Assembly (NCBI GenBank): GCA_946183365.1
Contig: CAMHAH010000004.1
Span: forward strand, 1 to 64,000
Direction: 5' to 3'
Origin: an uncultured Clostridia bacterium
Lineage (GTDB): Bacteria > Bacillota > Clostridia > Oscillospirales > Acutalibacteraceae
DNA: 64,000 nt
A program made the translations under genes and the position numbers. A model generated the notes under the pieces. It did not search any database and was not told the DNA's origin. It worked only from the letters and a program-made list of their open reading frames with translations. This document shows positions 36,654 through 45,656 of the stretch, piece by piece (position 1 is the stretch's first letter; each line of letters opens with the position of its first letter).

Positions 36654-37162
36654 TATTTTATACCCCGTTTCATCATATAATCCCTCAGATTTGTGCCCGC
36701 CGCCTGAGTATGCGTTATAGCAATAGCCAGAGCGTCGGCAGTATCATCGGGCTTTGGGACTTCCTTTAGATGCAGAAGTCTCCTGGTCATCTCCATGACC
36801 TGTGGTTTAAGCGCCTTGCCGTAGCCTGTAACCGCGGTCTTGACCTGTAAAGGAGTGTACTCATACACAGGAACATTTGCCTGACGAGCCGCGAGAAGGA
36901 TAACGCCCCTCGCCTCGGCAACATATATGGCTGTGGTAGTATTGGTATTGAAATAAAGCTTCTCTATAGAGAGCGCGTCGGGCTTGCTGCGTTCGATAAG
37001 CTCAACGGTATCGTCATATATCTGCTTTAATCGCTCATTGAAATCGGTATGAGCCTCTGTAGTGATAGCGCCGAAGGCAACCGGACGGTGAGTATTATTA
37101 TTGAATTCTATTACACCCCATCCGACTATCGCGTAGCCCGGGTCGATACCGAGAATGATCAA
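36653..37162 (-). CDS. ruvC: Crossover junction endodeoxyribonuclease RuvC
   Basis: Resolves Holliday junctions. The 169-residue nuclease has the acidic residues in ILGIDPGYAIVGWG, SIEKLYF and PDDTADALAIAITH. It is first in the long run of genes that extends to clpE. Confidence 0.96.
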   Translation of the reverse strand: MIILGIDPGYAIVGWGVIEFNNNTHRPVAFGAITTEAHTDFNERLKQIYDDTVELIERSKPDALSIEKLYFNTNTTTAIYVAEARGVILLAARQANVPVYEYTPLQVKTAVTGYGKALKPQVMEMTRRLLHLKEVPKPDDTADALAIAITHTQAAGTNLRDYMMKRGIK

Positions 37163-37224
37163 GCTTACAACTCCCTAATACTATTCATAATAATAAAATA
37201 CATATATGCACAATTTGACAGTTT

Positions 37225-37253
37225 ATTATATCACAAAAACAATGATATAGCAA
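37225..37253 (-). promoter_or_regulatory. Promoter of the ruvC-to-clpE run
   Basis: Minus-strand TTGCTA (37248-37253), 17-bp spacer and TATAAT (37225-37230), about 60 bp before ruvC. Confidence 0.7.
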
Positions 37254-37269
37254 CAGATAAAAGAAAAAA

Positions 37270-37287
37270 GTCGCAATAAACTGCGAC
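37270..37287 (-). terminator. Terminator after the FNT channel gene
   Basis: Perfect stem GTCGCA/TGCGAC with 6-nt loop followed by TTTTTTC on the minus strand. Confidence 0.8.
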
Positions 37288-37319
37288 CTTTATTCTCACT
37301 ATATTTATACAAGTTAACG

Positions 37320-37973
37320 TTATTTTTCGGCAATTTTGGCAACTACCGTCTTTTTGAGAGTATGGAACAGCACAGCGCCGACAAGATTGCCGAGTGAGAC
37401 CAACAGGATATACACGATCCCCTTGCCTGTGTAAAGCAGATATCCCGATGACGCCGCAAAATAAAACATATCCGCAACGCTGTGCTCAAAACCACATAGT
37501 ATAAAGGCAGGAACGCAAGTGAATACAAGCAGATATTTCGGGAACGCCTTTTTGTCTTTGTCGCTTCTGAAATAATCGACGGCGATATATACCAATATGC
37601 CGCATAAAGCACCGAGAATGATCGTCTGCCACGGCGCCTGGTTGAGCTTTGCCTCACAGATTTTCTGCGCTGTCTCGGCAAGCTGAGGCTTTGCGAGCCC
37701 TACCAAAAGACCCGATAACATACATCCGAGGATATTGCCTACCCATGCCGTAAGCAGATAAAGTATATAGCTCGGCTTATTCTCTAAGAGATACGCGGTC
37801 TTGCCCGTGAACAGCAAAAAGCCCTGTATCAATATGACTGTCAAACCCAGAGAGAACATTATCGCTCCGAGAGGAGCGTTATCTGTCGCCGAACAAGCAA
37901 GATATACAGCGCCGCCGAAGGATATCATTATTCCCGCGAGAACGGCGGAGATAAGATCTTTTATATAAGTCAT
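37320..37973 (-). CDS. Formate/nitrite transporter family channel
   Basis: A 217-residue FNT-family protein with six predicted membrane helices and the FNT pattern (GNILGCMLSGLL, FILCGFEHSVADMFYF, where the conserved His lies in GFEHSVA). Such channels carry formate, nitrite, hydrosulfide or lactate; the ligand cannot be decided by eye, but formate is a usual product of Ruminococcus fermentation. The ATG at 37973 with GGTG upstream is preferred over two earlier in-frame ATGs. Confidence 0.85.
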   Translation of the reverse strand: MTYIKDLISAVLAGIMISFGGAVYLACSATDNAPLGAIMFSLGLTVILIQGFLLFTGKTAYLLENKPSYILYLLTAWVGNILGCMLSGLLVGLAKPQLAETAQKICEAKLNQAPWQTIILGALCGILVYIAVDYFRSDKDKKAFPKYLLVFTCVPAFILCGFEHSVADMFYFAASSGYLLYTGKGIVYILLVSLGNLVGAVLFHTLKKTVVAKIAEK

Positions 37974-38041
37974 ATTCATCACCGCCATCATTCTATCAAA
38001 GACAGCGGATAAAAACAAGTATATAGGAGAATTATAAAGAA

Positions 38042-38395
38042 TTAGGTCAATTTTTTCAGAGATATAGTACCGTTGTCCGCGCTGAGCTCAACCCTGTCGC
38101 CGTACAGCTTATATTCAAAGGCGAAATTTGTATCTGAATTCTCATCAAATATAACGAAGCTCTCATTATCGATCGCGCATAATCCGCTGATATCCAAAGT
38201 GTGATCGTCATTGACTATTATCAGCGTCGCATCTGAGCCGTCAAAGCTGAGAGAAACGGTATTGCCGTTATCGAATTCGCTCTGCCAATCATACATACGA
38301 AGTTCATCCGATCGACCTTTGACAGATCTCGAACAACCCGAGAGAATAAACACAATCACAAGCAATAAAGCCGTAACAAAATATTTACCGCGCAT
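38042..38395 (-). CDS. Small lipoprotein of unknown function
   Basis: A 117-residue lipoprotein with a hydrophobic signal (about 7-20) and lipobox ILSGC. The mature part alternates hydrophobic and polar residues and ends in DNGTISLKKL, suggesting a small beta sandwich. I do not recognise the family. The ATG at 38395 follows AGGTG; earlier in-frame starts (GTG at 38404, ATG at 38401) lie within the ribosome-binding region. Confidence 0.7.
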   Translation of the reverse strand: MRGKYFVTALLLVIVFILSGCSRSVKGRSDELRMYDWQSEFDNGNTVSLSFDGSDATLIIVNDDHTLDISGLCAIDNESFVIFDENSDTNFAFEYKLYGDRVELSADNGTISLKKLT

Positions 38396-38442
38396 ACACA
38401 TCACCTGATAATGTATATGCGCGGCTGATGATTGATATTAAA

Positions 38443-38901
38443 TCACTGTCCCATTTCTCTTCTCTTTGTCGCCTGAAAGCCCTGAGCGGTCATAAAAAGG
38501 GTAACGACATTTATGATAAGGGTAATAACAGCGCCGATAGAGATAGCTCCGCCGATACCGAAGGTTATGGCTACAGCACAGGCTATACTGCATAAAGCGC
38601 TTACGAAATACTTTTTCTTGGACTTCTTATCAAGAATACAGAAGAAGAAAGCTACCATCGGGAGTATTACCAATATAGCTCCTATGATGACCAGCATATA
38701 ATCGCCGCTGTCGGTATAGCCGTTGTTCTGTACCAGCATATTGAAGGCGGTTATATAGGTGAAGCCCTGTTCTATGCTGCCCTGCATGAACGGAAAAGTA
38801 GTAAGAACGGTCTGTATAAAAAACATTACAGCAAGAAAAATGCGTATTCGCTTCTCGGATTTAGTCTCAACATTTTCGTCGACATAAGTAAATTTAGCCA
38901 T
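38443..38901 (-). CDS. Small four-helix membrane protein of unknown function
   Basis: A 152-residue protein with four predicted membrane segments (about 19-37, 68-88, 95-113, 117-138) and a basic C-terminus. I cannot assign a family. It has a good promoter and a CGAGGTGC ribosome binding site, and is followed 47 bp later by the small lipoprotein gene, so both are probably in one unit with the FNT channel. Confidence 0.7.
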   Translation of the reverse strand: MAKFTYVDENVETKSEKRIRIFLAVMFFIQTVLTTFPFMQGSIEQGFTYITAFNMLVQNNGYTDSGDYMLVIIGAILVILPMVAFFFCILDKKSKKKYFVSALCSIACAVAITFGIGGAISIGAVITLIINVVTLFMTAQGFQATKRREMGQ

Positions 38902-38932
38902 AAAGCACCTCGATCATTTGATAACAATGGTT

Positions 38933-38961
38933 ATTCTAACACAAAAAAACAAATAATTCAA
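38933..38961 (-). promoter_or_regulatory. Promoter of the 38901 membrane-protein unit
   Basis: Minus-strand TTGAAT (38956-38961), 17-bp spacer and TAGAAT (38933-38938). Its -35 box is only 6 bp from the -35 box of the divergent GH13 promoter. Confidence 0.75.
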
Positions 38962-38967
38962 TAAGAA

Positions 38968-38995
38968 TTGACATTACTCAAAAAAATGATATACT
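38968..38995 (+). promoter_or_regulatory. Promoter of the intracellular GH13 gene
   Basis: Consensus TTGACA (38968-38973), 16-bp spacer and TATACT (38990-38995), about 55 bp before the ATG. Confidence 0.8.
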
Positions 38996-39050
38996 TTTAG
39001 TGCCGATTTGTACGGCTGACCTACATACGCAAATGAACAGGAGGTATATT

Positions 39051-40706
39051 ATGCATTGGATCAACGACGCAGTTATATACAACATCTATCCGCTCGGCTT
39101 CTGCGGAGCACCTAAGAAAAATGATTTCAAGCAGGAATACAGACTTGATAAGCTGTATGACTTTATCCCCCATTTCAAGAAGATGGGAGTAAACACTATA
39201 GTATTCAACCCCGTATTTGAGAGCACAAAGCACGGCTATGATACGATAGATTACTTCAAGATAGACAGCAGGCTTGGTACCAACGAGAGCTTCAAAAAAC
39301 TGTGCGATACCCTCCACGGTAACGGAATAAGAATAATGCTCGACGGCGTTTTCAATCATGTCGGCAGAGATTTCTTCGCGTTTAAGGATATCCAAGAGCG
39401 CGGAATGGGCTCTATTTACACCTCGTGGTTCCACAATATCCGCTTTGACAGACAAAGCCCGTACGGAGATAATTTCAGCTATGAAGGCTGGGCGGGCTTC
39501 TATGACCTTGTAAAGCTAAACTTACAGAATAACGACGTTGTTGAGTATCTTCTCGACGCGGTGCGCTTCTGGATAAACGAATTTGACATAGACGGTCTGA
39601 GGCTTGACGCGGCGAACGTCATGGATATAAACTTCTTCAAAAGGCTCAGATGGGTATGCAAAGAGAGCAAGCCCGACTTCTGGATGTACGGCGAGATCGT
39701 GGGAGGCGACTACAACCGCTGGGCTAACCCCGATACTCTCGACTCAGTCACAAACTATGAAATCTACAAGGCTCTCTACTCATGTCACAATGATCGCAAC
39801 TATTTTGAATTTGCTCATTCTCTCGACCGTGAATTCGGCGACTGGGGCATATATAAGAACCTATATCTGTACAACTTCGCGGATAACCACGACGTTACGA
39901 GAGTAGCGAGCATAATCCGTGACAAAGGTCTGTTGAAGAATGTTTACACCATGCTTTACACCATGCCGGGCGTTCCTTCGATATACTACGGCAGCGAATT
40001 CGCTATGGAGGGTCACAAACAGATGCACTCCGACGACGACCTGAGACGGGAGCTTAACCTCAACGCTCTTGAAAATCCCGATTACGATCTGTTTGAGCAT
40101 ATATGCAAGCTCGGCAAACTCAAGCACAGCTTAGAGGCGTTGCAGTGCGGAAAATATAAAAACGAACTGATACAGCTTGAGTATATGTGCTACTCAATGA
40201 AATCGGATAACCAAAAGCTGTACGTTATGCTCAACCAAAGCAACGATACTAAAAACATCGGCATAAACACTAACTTCAACGGCGTTCTGACCGATGTACT
40301 CAATGGCAACGCCCAATACGGCTGCAACGGTTGGTTTGAGGTATCAGTACCGCCGATGAGTTCGATGGTACTCGTTGAAAATGACGGCTCATTCAAGATC
40401 GATTTCAACTTTGATGAAGCTGAAATCGCAAGTGCCGAGAACTCTGCCGAAGAGAATGAGGCTGTCGAAGAAGCAAAAGAACCCGAGCTTGTACCCGAGG
40501 AGATAGTCAAGGGCAGATACAGACATTTCAAGGGCAACGAGTATGAAGTCGTCGACTTTGCTAAGGACAGCGAAACTGCCGAGAAGATGGTCATTTACCG
40601 CGCGCTGTACGGCGAACGTGAGCTCTGGGTACGCCCTTATGAGATGTTCCGAGAGATCATCGAGCGTGACGGAAAGAAAATGAGAAGATTTGAACGCATA
40701 GACTAA
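39051..40706 (+). CDS. Intracellular GH13 alpha-glucan hydrolase fused to DUF1653
   Basis: A 551-residue enzyme without a signal peptide, so it works on oligosaccharides in the cytoplasm. The catalytic barrel shows the GH13 regions DGVFNHVGRDFF, GLRLDAAN (Asp nucleophile), MYGEIVGG (Glu acid/base) and NFADNHDVTR (third Asp), closest by eye to cyclomaltodextrinase/neopullulanase-like enzymes. After an acidic linker (about 460-484) the last 64 residues (GRYRHFKGNEYEV onward, WVRPYEMF) match DUF1653, an unusual appendage for a glycosidase. The start at 39051 follows AGGAGG. Confidence 0.88.
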   Translation: MHWINDAVIYNIYPLGFCGAPKKNDFKQEYRLDKLYDFIPHFKKMGVNTIVFNPVFESTKHGYDTIDYFKIDSRLGTNESFKKLCDTLHGNGIRIMLDGVFNHVGRDFFAFKDIQERGMGSIYTSWFHNIRFDRQSPYGDNFSYEGWAGFYDLVKLNLQNNDVVEYLLDAVRFWINEFDIDGLRLDAANVMDINFFKRLRWVCKESKPDFWMYGEIVGGDYNRWANPDTLDSVTNYEIYKALYSCHNDRNYFEFAHSLDREFGDWGIYKNLYLYNFADNHDVTRVASIIRDKGLLKNVYTMLYTMPGVPSIYYGSEFAMEGHKQMHSDDDLRRELNLNALENPDYDLFEHICKLGKLKHSLEALQCGKYKNELIQLEYMCYSMKSDNQKLYVMLNQSNDTKNIGINTNFNGVLTDVLNGNAQYGCNGWFEVSVPPMSSMVLVENDGSFKIDFNFDEAEIASAENSAEENEAVEEAKEPELVPEEIVKGRYRHFKGNEYEVVDFAKDSETAEKMVIYRALYGERELWVRPYEMFREIIERDGKKMRRFERID

Positions 40707-40724
40707 AACAGCATATCCACAGAA

Positions 40725-40757
40725 AAACCGTCGGCGAAAAACCGACGGTTTAATTTA
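40725..40757. terminator. Bidirectional terminator between GH13 and gtrA
   Basis: A perfect 10-bp stem AAACCGTCGG/CCGACGGTTT with A/T-rich flanks on both sides, between convergent genes. Confidence 0.82.
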
Positions 40758-41234
40758 TTTATTCAGTTCATTATCAGCCTTTTCAAGGGCTTTTTTAGAC
40801 CTCTCGGCTTCTTTCTTGATATAGCTCTTGTCATTATCCACCTGCTTGCCGTAAACAACGAAGCGAGTGAAAAGAAACTCGGTAACGAAATTCAATATCA
40901 TACTGAGGATCTCTACGACATAGTGGTTCCATTTAAGAACCTCGGCAAGATAGTTTCCGCCTATGGTCGAAAGCGGTGTGAACACAAGGTAATAGAGAAA
41001 GACCTTGAACATCGCGAGCGGGACGTTAGCAGCTGAATGGAAGGTGAATTTGCGGTTTACGGTAAAATTATAAACGACAGACAATACTAAAGATATCAGG
41101 TAGCACGGCCAATAGCTGAGAGAGGTGAACTCCTCAAGAAGAGTAAAAGATACAAACTGTATCACTCCCGCCGAGATAGAAAACAGTGTGAACTTTACAG
41201 AACGGATAAGCTCCTTTTTACGGTTATCACTCAT
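40755..41234 (-). CDS. GtrA-family membrane protein
   Basis: A 159-residue protein with four membrane helices and the GtrA pattern (SLVLSVVYNFTVNRKFTF, FLFTRFVVYG). GtrA proteins help flip or transfer undecaprenyl-linked sugars for cell-surface polysaccharide modification. The C-terminus is a Lys/Glu-rich helix. It lies 78 bp after the LCP gene with only a hairpin between, so read-through is plausible. Confidence 0.88.
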   Translation of the reverse strand: MSDNRKKELIRSVKFTLFSISAGVIQFVSFTLLEEFTSLSYWPCYLISLVLSVVYNFTVNRKFTFHSAANVPLAMFKVFLYYLVFTPLSTIGGNYLAEVLKWNHYVVEILSMILNFVTEFLFTRFVVYGKQVDNDKSYIKKEAERSKKALEKADNELNK

Positions 41235-41270
41235 GACTGCCTCCGACTAATATGTGTTAAAGGTAAAAAA

Positions 41271-41298
41271 GAAACCGTGCGCAGTACACGCACGATTT
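41271..41298 (-). terminator. Terminator after the LCP gene
   Basis: Minus-strand stem CGTGCG/CGCACG extended by GAAA/TTTC arms around one mismatch, followed by TTTTTT. Confidence 0.8.
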
Positions 41299-41312
41299 CA
41301 AAACTCGATTAA

Positions 41313-42491
41313 TCAATTTGCGGATGAGCTTTTATTTGAGCCCGATACGGTATCTTCATATATAAATTTAGCGACATCGCTTCGAACATTATTCCAGTCA
41401 GTGATCTCGATTATGCTCTGACCGTCGTCGGAATGGCTGTAACGCCAATTGCCCTGAGTAGGCAGAGACAGATCGACCATATCATAGCCGAGGTAAGTGA
41501 GCATATTAGAGATAAGGAAGGTGATATCCCCCTTCTTGAGGTTAGTCGTAACAAGCGGGCCTATCTTATTGGCGATCACTACAAGCTCTGTGAGAGAAGC
41601 CTTGGCTCTGAGATCCTTCAAAACGGTATCGATCAGCTTACGCTGACGCTGTGTACGATCCCAGTCATCGCCCGAGAATGTGTAATTGGGGTTGCCGCCG
41701 AGGTTTTCTTCGCCTCTGTCACGGGCATACCAGAGAGCCTGATATCCGTCAAGGTGCATGACCTGTGTTTCTTTATTCGGATCATACTTCAGGAAGCTGG
41801 TCCTGTCGAGCTGATCATTAACGTCGATCTGAGCGTTGATATACTCGATCTCTTCAATATTGAGCTCGATATCAACGCCGCCTAAGATACCTATGATCTC
41901 TCTGAAAGAGTCAAAGTCAACGGTAGCGTATTTATCGACCTTAACGCCGAAGTTGGTCTCTATGGTATCTATAGATAATCTCTCGCCGCCGAACGAAAAA
42001 GCGGAATTGATCTTGTTATCGCCGTAACCGGGTATAGCGACATAGGTGTCGCGCTGGAAAGAAGTCAGCTTGAGCTTCTTGTGGACGTTATCGATAGAGA
42101 GCAGGATAGTCGTATCTGAACGACCGTGATCGTCTTTGCTCTCTGTATAATCCTTACCGAAAAGAAGGATGTTCAGAACGTTATCACTCGACAGAAGAGT
42201 CGCACCGCCGGGCGTGATGCTTACAGAGGTCGACTCAGACGTCTTTGATGAAGTAGGCTGAGTAGCCGAGGGCTCAAGCTCCTTAAAATTCATTGAGTCG
42301 AGAACGTTGTAGTAGAATACAAGTCCCGAGCCAACCAGTAACATAACCGTAGAAAGTACGAGCACTATGACGCGGCGCGCCGTACCTTTATTCTTTTTCT
42401 TTGGCTGCTGATATCTGCGATCTTTGCTGTATACCTTGTTTACATCGGCAGATGAAGAGATATCTACAAAGTCATTATTAGATCTCGCCAT
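41313..42491 (-). CDS. LytR-CpsA-Psr (LCP) family cell-wall glycopolymer ligase
   Basis: A 392-residue membrane-anchored LCP protein: charged N-terminus, one membrane helix (about 43-63), then the LCP domain (about 105-330) with LLFGKDYTESKDDHGRSDTTIL, KLTSFQRDTYVAIPGYGDNKINSAF, and DGYQALWYARDRGEENLG. Such enzymes attach undecaprenyl-linked polymers (teichoic acids or capsule) to peptidoglycan. The adjacent GtrA gene and the GT2/LicD genes at 45.7-47.6 kb fit surface-polymer work. Confidence 0.93.
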   Translation of the reverse strand: MARSNNDFVDISSSADVNKVYSKDRRYQQPKKKNKGTARRVIVLVLSTVMLLVGSGLVFYYNVLDSMNFKELEPSATQPTSSKTSESTSVSITPGGATLLSSDNVLNILLFGKDYTESKDDHGRSDTTILLSIDNVHKKLKLTSFQRDTYVAIPGYGDNKINSAFSFGGERLSIDTIETNFGVKVDKYATVDFDSFREIIGILGGVDIELNIEEIEYINAQIDVNDQLDRTSFLKYDPNKETQVMHLDGYQALWYARDRGEENLGGNPNYTFSGDDWDRTQRQRKLIDTVLKDLRAKASLTELVVIANKIGPLVTTNLKKGDITFLISNMLTYLGYDMVDLSLPTQGNWRYSHSDDGQSIIEITDWNNVRSDVAKFIYEDTVSGSNKSSSAN

Positions 42492-42701
42492 ATTGAATAG
42501 CCGCCTTTCGAATACTGATTTAGGATAATTTTTATTGAATTCACTTATAGCTATACATAATAATATACCCTAACATTATACTCATATAAGGGGGATTAAT
42601 TTTCTAAATTAGAATTAAAAGTCGAAATTAATAAAAATTTTACAACTTATAGTATATTTTGTCAGAAGCTCGGGCATATCTTGTGTAATATCACAAAAGT
42701 A

Positions 42702-43274
42702 TCAACCGAGTTCGTCAAGAGTGAGATAATATGAAGGCAGACATTCCTTCATAAATATATCCAAAGCGGGGAGTTCCATGCAGTCAAGAGACTTCTCGGT
42801 AGCCTCCTTAGCCTTAAGGAATTCATTATTACCCATGCGTACCTCTTCGATACACTTGATAAGAGCCGAGAGCTTATCCGCAGCTTTGACGTAGCGCTCC
42901 AAAACCTCGTCATCATTGGATATGACAGGTCTGTAAACATCCCTCAGATCCTCGGGAAGCATTGAGATGAGCTTATCCTCGGCTACTCTCTCGACCACCT
43001 TATAGGCGTCTCTGATCTCGGGATTATAATACTTTACGGGGGTAGGCATATCGCCCGTTAATATCTCAGAAGCGTCATGAAACAGAGCTATTACAGCCGC
43101 CCGCTCAGCGTCAAGCGCTTCTCCCAATCTGACGTTCGCTATGTTGACGAGAGCGTGAGCGAGTATAGCCGTTTCAAGACTGTGCTCAGAGATATTCTCG
43201 GTTTTTGTATTGTTCATCAATCCCCAACGGTCGATATATTTCATGCGTGATATCATCGCAAAAAAGCCGCTCAT
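42702..43274 (-). CDS. HD-domain 5'-deoxynucleotidase, YfbR-like
   Basis: A 190-residue HD-domain hydrolase with the YfbR pattern: RWGLM followed by ENISEHSLETAILAH, then the HD metal motif ALFHDASEILTGDMPTPVK. The family dephosphorylates dNMPs to nucleosides. The ATG at 43274 is assumed; a TTG two codons earlier (43280) is 4 nt from GGAGG and could also be used. The 210-bp gap between this gene and the LCP start is A/T-rich and holds only presumed LCP promoter sequence. Confidence 0.88.
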   Translation of the reverse strand: MSGFFAMISRMKYIDRWGLMNNTKTENISEHSLETAILAHALVNIANVRLGEALDAERAAVIALFHDASEILTGDMPTPVKYYNPEIRDAYKVVERVAEDKLISMLPEDLRDVYRPVISNDDEVLERYVKAADKLSALIKCIEEVRMGNNEFLKAKEATEKSLDCMELPALDIFMKECLPSYYLTLDELG

Positions 43275-43335
43275 AAACAAATATCCTCCTAAATTAACAA
43301 TATTTCAAAAAAATAGTGCATTTTCAAATATTATG

Positions 43336-43344
43336 TGATATAAT
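43336..43344 (+). promoter_or_regulatory. Extended -10 promoter candidate for pepV
   Basis: TG-A-TATAAT extended -10 element with no good -35 box, giving a leader of about 135 nt that contains the hairpin at 43414-43445. Confidence 0.45.
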
Positions 43345-43413
43345 ATATCAGTTAAATTATATGCTATATATTATCATATTTTGATGATAAGGTAAAGCTT
43401 TTTTGATTTTTAT

Positions 43414-43445
43414 GCCGAAAAAGGCTTAAACAGAGTATTTTCGGC
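43414..43445 (+). promoter_or_regulatory. Leader hairpin upstream of pepV
   Basis: A perfect 8-bp stem GCCGAAAA/TTTTCGGC followed by TTTCTG within the pepV leader. It could be an attenuator, but no ligand-binding domain was recognised in front of it. Confidence 0.4.
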
Positions 43446-43488
43446 TTTCTGAATAACGAAAAACAGAAATCATTTTTGGAGGCAGGAC

Positions 43489-44850
43489 ATGAGCTTTGGA
43501 GAGAAAATTTTAGATTATAAGGAAGAGATAATCACCGATTTAGCCGAGCTGATAGCTATTCAGTCGGTATCGGGCATACAGGAAAGCACTAAAGAAGCTC
43601 TCGACTGGATGATGCGTAAAGCGATAAGCTTCGGGCTTGAAGCAAAAAGCATCAACAATATCGCGGGTCACGCCGAGCTCGGTAAAGGCGGAAAGCTCTG
43701 CGGCGTGCTCTCTCACCTTGATGTTGTTCCCGAGGGAAACAACTGGGATTCACTTCCTTTTGAGCTTTCTGTCGGCGACAACGGTTATATGTACGGCAGA
43801 GGTATCGCCGATGATAAGGGCGCGGCGCTGATCAATCTCTATTGTCTCAGAGCTCTTAAGGACAACGGTATTGAAGGCAAGAATACTCTCAGAGCTATCT
43901 TCGGCACCAACGAAGAGCGCGGCATGACTGATATGGATGAATATTTCAAATATGAGCCTGTACCGGAGCTGTCGTTTACCCCCGACTCTGACTACGGTAT
44001 CTGTATCGGAGAGAAGGGCATAATCCAGCTTGAATTATATACTGATACACACGACGGAACCACGCTCACACAGTTCCACTCGGGAAAGGCTGTCAACGCG
44101 GTTCCCGATACAGCCTACGCTCTGCTCGACTGTACCGAGAACGAGGATCATCAGCTGGCGCGTCTCGCCGACGCTAAGAAAGGCTCGTTCGAGTTTTACT
44201 ATACTATCGACGGTTTGATGGTGCTATCACGCGGTAAAGCGGCTCACGCCGCGAAGCCCGAAGAAGGTCTGAACGCCGCTACGGCTCTCGTAGACCTGCT
44301 CACCTCTAACTTTGCTCTGCCTACTATGGGTACTCTCCCCTCTTTTATCAGCCATTATATCGGAACGGATATTGACGGCGTCATGCTGGGGATCAAAACA
44401 AGAGATAAGGAATCGGGACCGTTGACGCTCAATGTCGGTACTATCCATATAGATTCCGGATATGCTACCTGTACCGTAGATATCAGATATCCTGTTACGG
44501 CAAACGGCGAGGAGATCCTTGAGAAATTAACAAAACAAGCTGAGCGTGAAGGCATACACGTTAAGGTGCTGACACATCAGAAGCCTTTGTATCTCTCAAA
44601 GGATACCGAGATCATCAAGATACTCTCAAAGTCATATGAGAGCATTATGGGTGAAAAGCCCGAACTCTACACCACCGGCGGCGGTACATACGCCCGCAAG
44701 CTCCAAGGCAAGGGAGTTGCCTTCGGCCCTATCTTCAAGGGTGAGGTAAGTAACGTCCACAATGCTAACGAGTGTATAAATGTAGATAAGTTCTTTAAGC
44801 ACGCTCAGATATGCTTAGAGGCAATGTATAACCTTTACACTAACGCTTAA
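43489..44850 (+). CDS. M20-family dipeptidase, PepV/Sapep type
   Basis: A 453-residue zinc dipeptidase with SHLDVVPEG (zinc His and catalytic Asp), GRGIADDKGA, GTNEERGMTD (general-base Glu), PDSDYGICIGEKG and the late GGTYAR. It cleaves short peptides in the cytoplasm. Strong GGAGG ribosome binding site. Followed 34 bp later by the DUF975 gene with no terminator, so co-transcription is possible. Confidence 0.92.
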   Translation: MSFGEKILDYKEEIITDLAELIAIQSVSGIQESTKEALDWMMRKAISFGLEAKSINNIAGHAELGKGGKLCGVLSHLDVVPEGNNWDSLPFELSVGDNGYMYGRGIADDKGAALINLYCLRALKDNGIEGKNTLRAIFGTNEERGMTDMDEYFKYEPVPELSFTPDSDYGICIGEKGIIQLELYTDTHDGTTLTQFHSGKAVNAVPDTAYALLDCTENEDHQLARLADAKKGSFEFYYTIDGLMVLSRGKAAHAAKPEEGLNAATALVDLLTSNFALPTMGTLPSFISHYIGTDIDGVMLGIKTRDKESGPLTLNVGTIHIDSGYATCTVDIRYPVTANGEEILEKLTKQAEREGIHVKVLTHQKPLYLSKDTEIIKILSKSYESIMGEKPELYTTGGGTYARKLQGKGVAFGPIFKGEVSNVHNANECINVDKFFKHAQICLEAMYNLYTNA

Positions 44851-44884
44851 TTCATATAAGAAAAGCACAAAGGAAGATGATTTT

Positions 44885-45655
44885 TTGTCTGCAGAAGCAA
44901 TAATCAAAGCCCAGGCGCGTGACACGCTTAAGGGAAACTATATAAGAGCCGTATCGGCTATGTTGATAGTCTTGCTGCCGTTCTTTATAATAGACGGAAC
45001 AACTACCGTGTTATCCGTTATCCTGTCTAAGGCCACGAGCGACTTGACCCTCACCAATCTACTGGTATATTCGATAGGCTATCCCGTTGAGATAATCGGA
45101 TTTTTCCTGTTCTCGCCTGTAATAAACGGTTATATACGCGCGTATTACAGAGCCTCATATACAAAAGATATGGATATGAGCGACGTATTCTTCTACTTCT
45201 CAAAAGGCAGATACGGATACGCTTTAGCGCTCAACACACACTATATTATCAGAATGTTCTTCCCCGCTCTGCTGTTTTATCTCCCTCTTCTCATATATAT
45301 CATTGTATTCAACAATATAAACGCAGACTTTACAGAGAGCGTATTGTATTATGATATTTACTTCTTATTATCGGTCATAGGTACGGGTTTGACTATAATC
45401 TTTTCGCTCAGATATCTGACCGCGTTTACTATAACCGTAGAGAACGATACTATCGCGCCTAACCAGGCGTTTGAATACGCGCGTCAAATAAGACGCAACA
45501 GCCAAGGCTCTCCGGCTAAGCTGTTCTTAAGCTTTATACCGTGGATGCTTCTTTGTCTGCTTATACTGCCGATGCTGTATGTTATACCTTATATCACACA
45601 GTCGCTGTGTATAAGCGCGAAATGGAAAACCAAGGCTACTTTTGAGGTGAACTGA
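44885..45655 (+). CDS. DUF975-family membrane protein
   Basis: A 256-residue polytopic protein with about five membrane segments that resembles DUF975 proteins of Firmicutes. Its role is not known. The apparent start is a TTG with AAGGA about 10 nt upstream; no in-frame ATG gives the full-length first helix. Its stop is 1 bp before the GT2 ATG, showing tight coupling to the glycosyltransferase. Confidence 0.75.
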   Translation: MSAEAIIKAQARDTLKGNYIRAVSAMLIVLLPFFIIDGTTTVLSVILSKATSDLTLTNLLVYSIGYPVEIIGFFLFSPVINGYIRAYYRASYTKDMDMSDVFFYFSKGRYGYALALNTHYIIRMFFPALLFYLPLLIYIIVFNNINADFTESVLYYDIYFLLSVIGTGLTIIFSLRYLTAFTITVENDTIAPNQAFEYARQIRRNSQGSPAKLFLSFIPWMLLCLLILPMLYVIPYITQSLCISAKWKTKATFEVN

Positions 45656-45656
45656 A

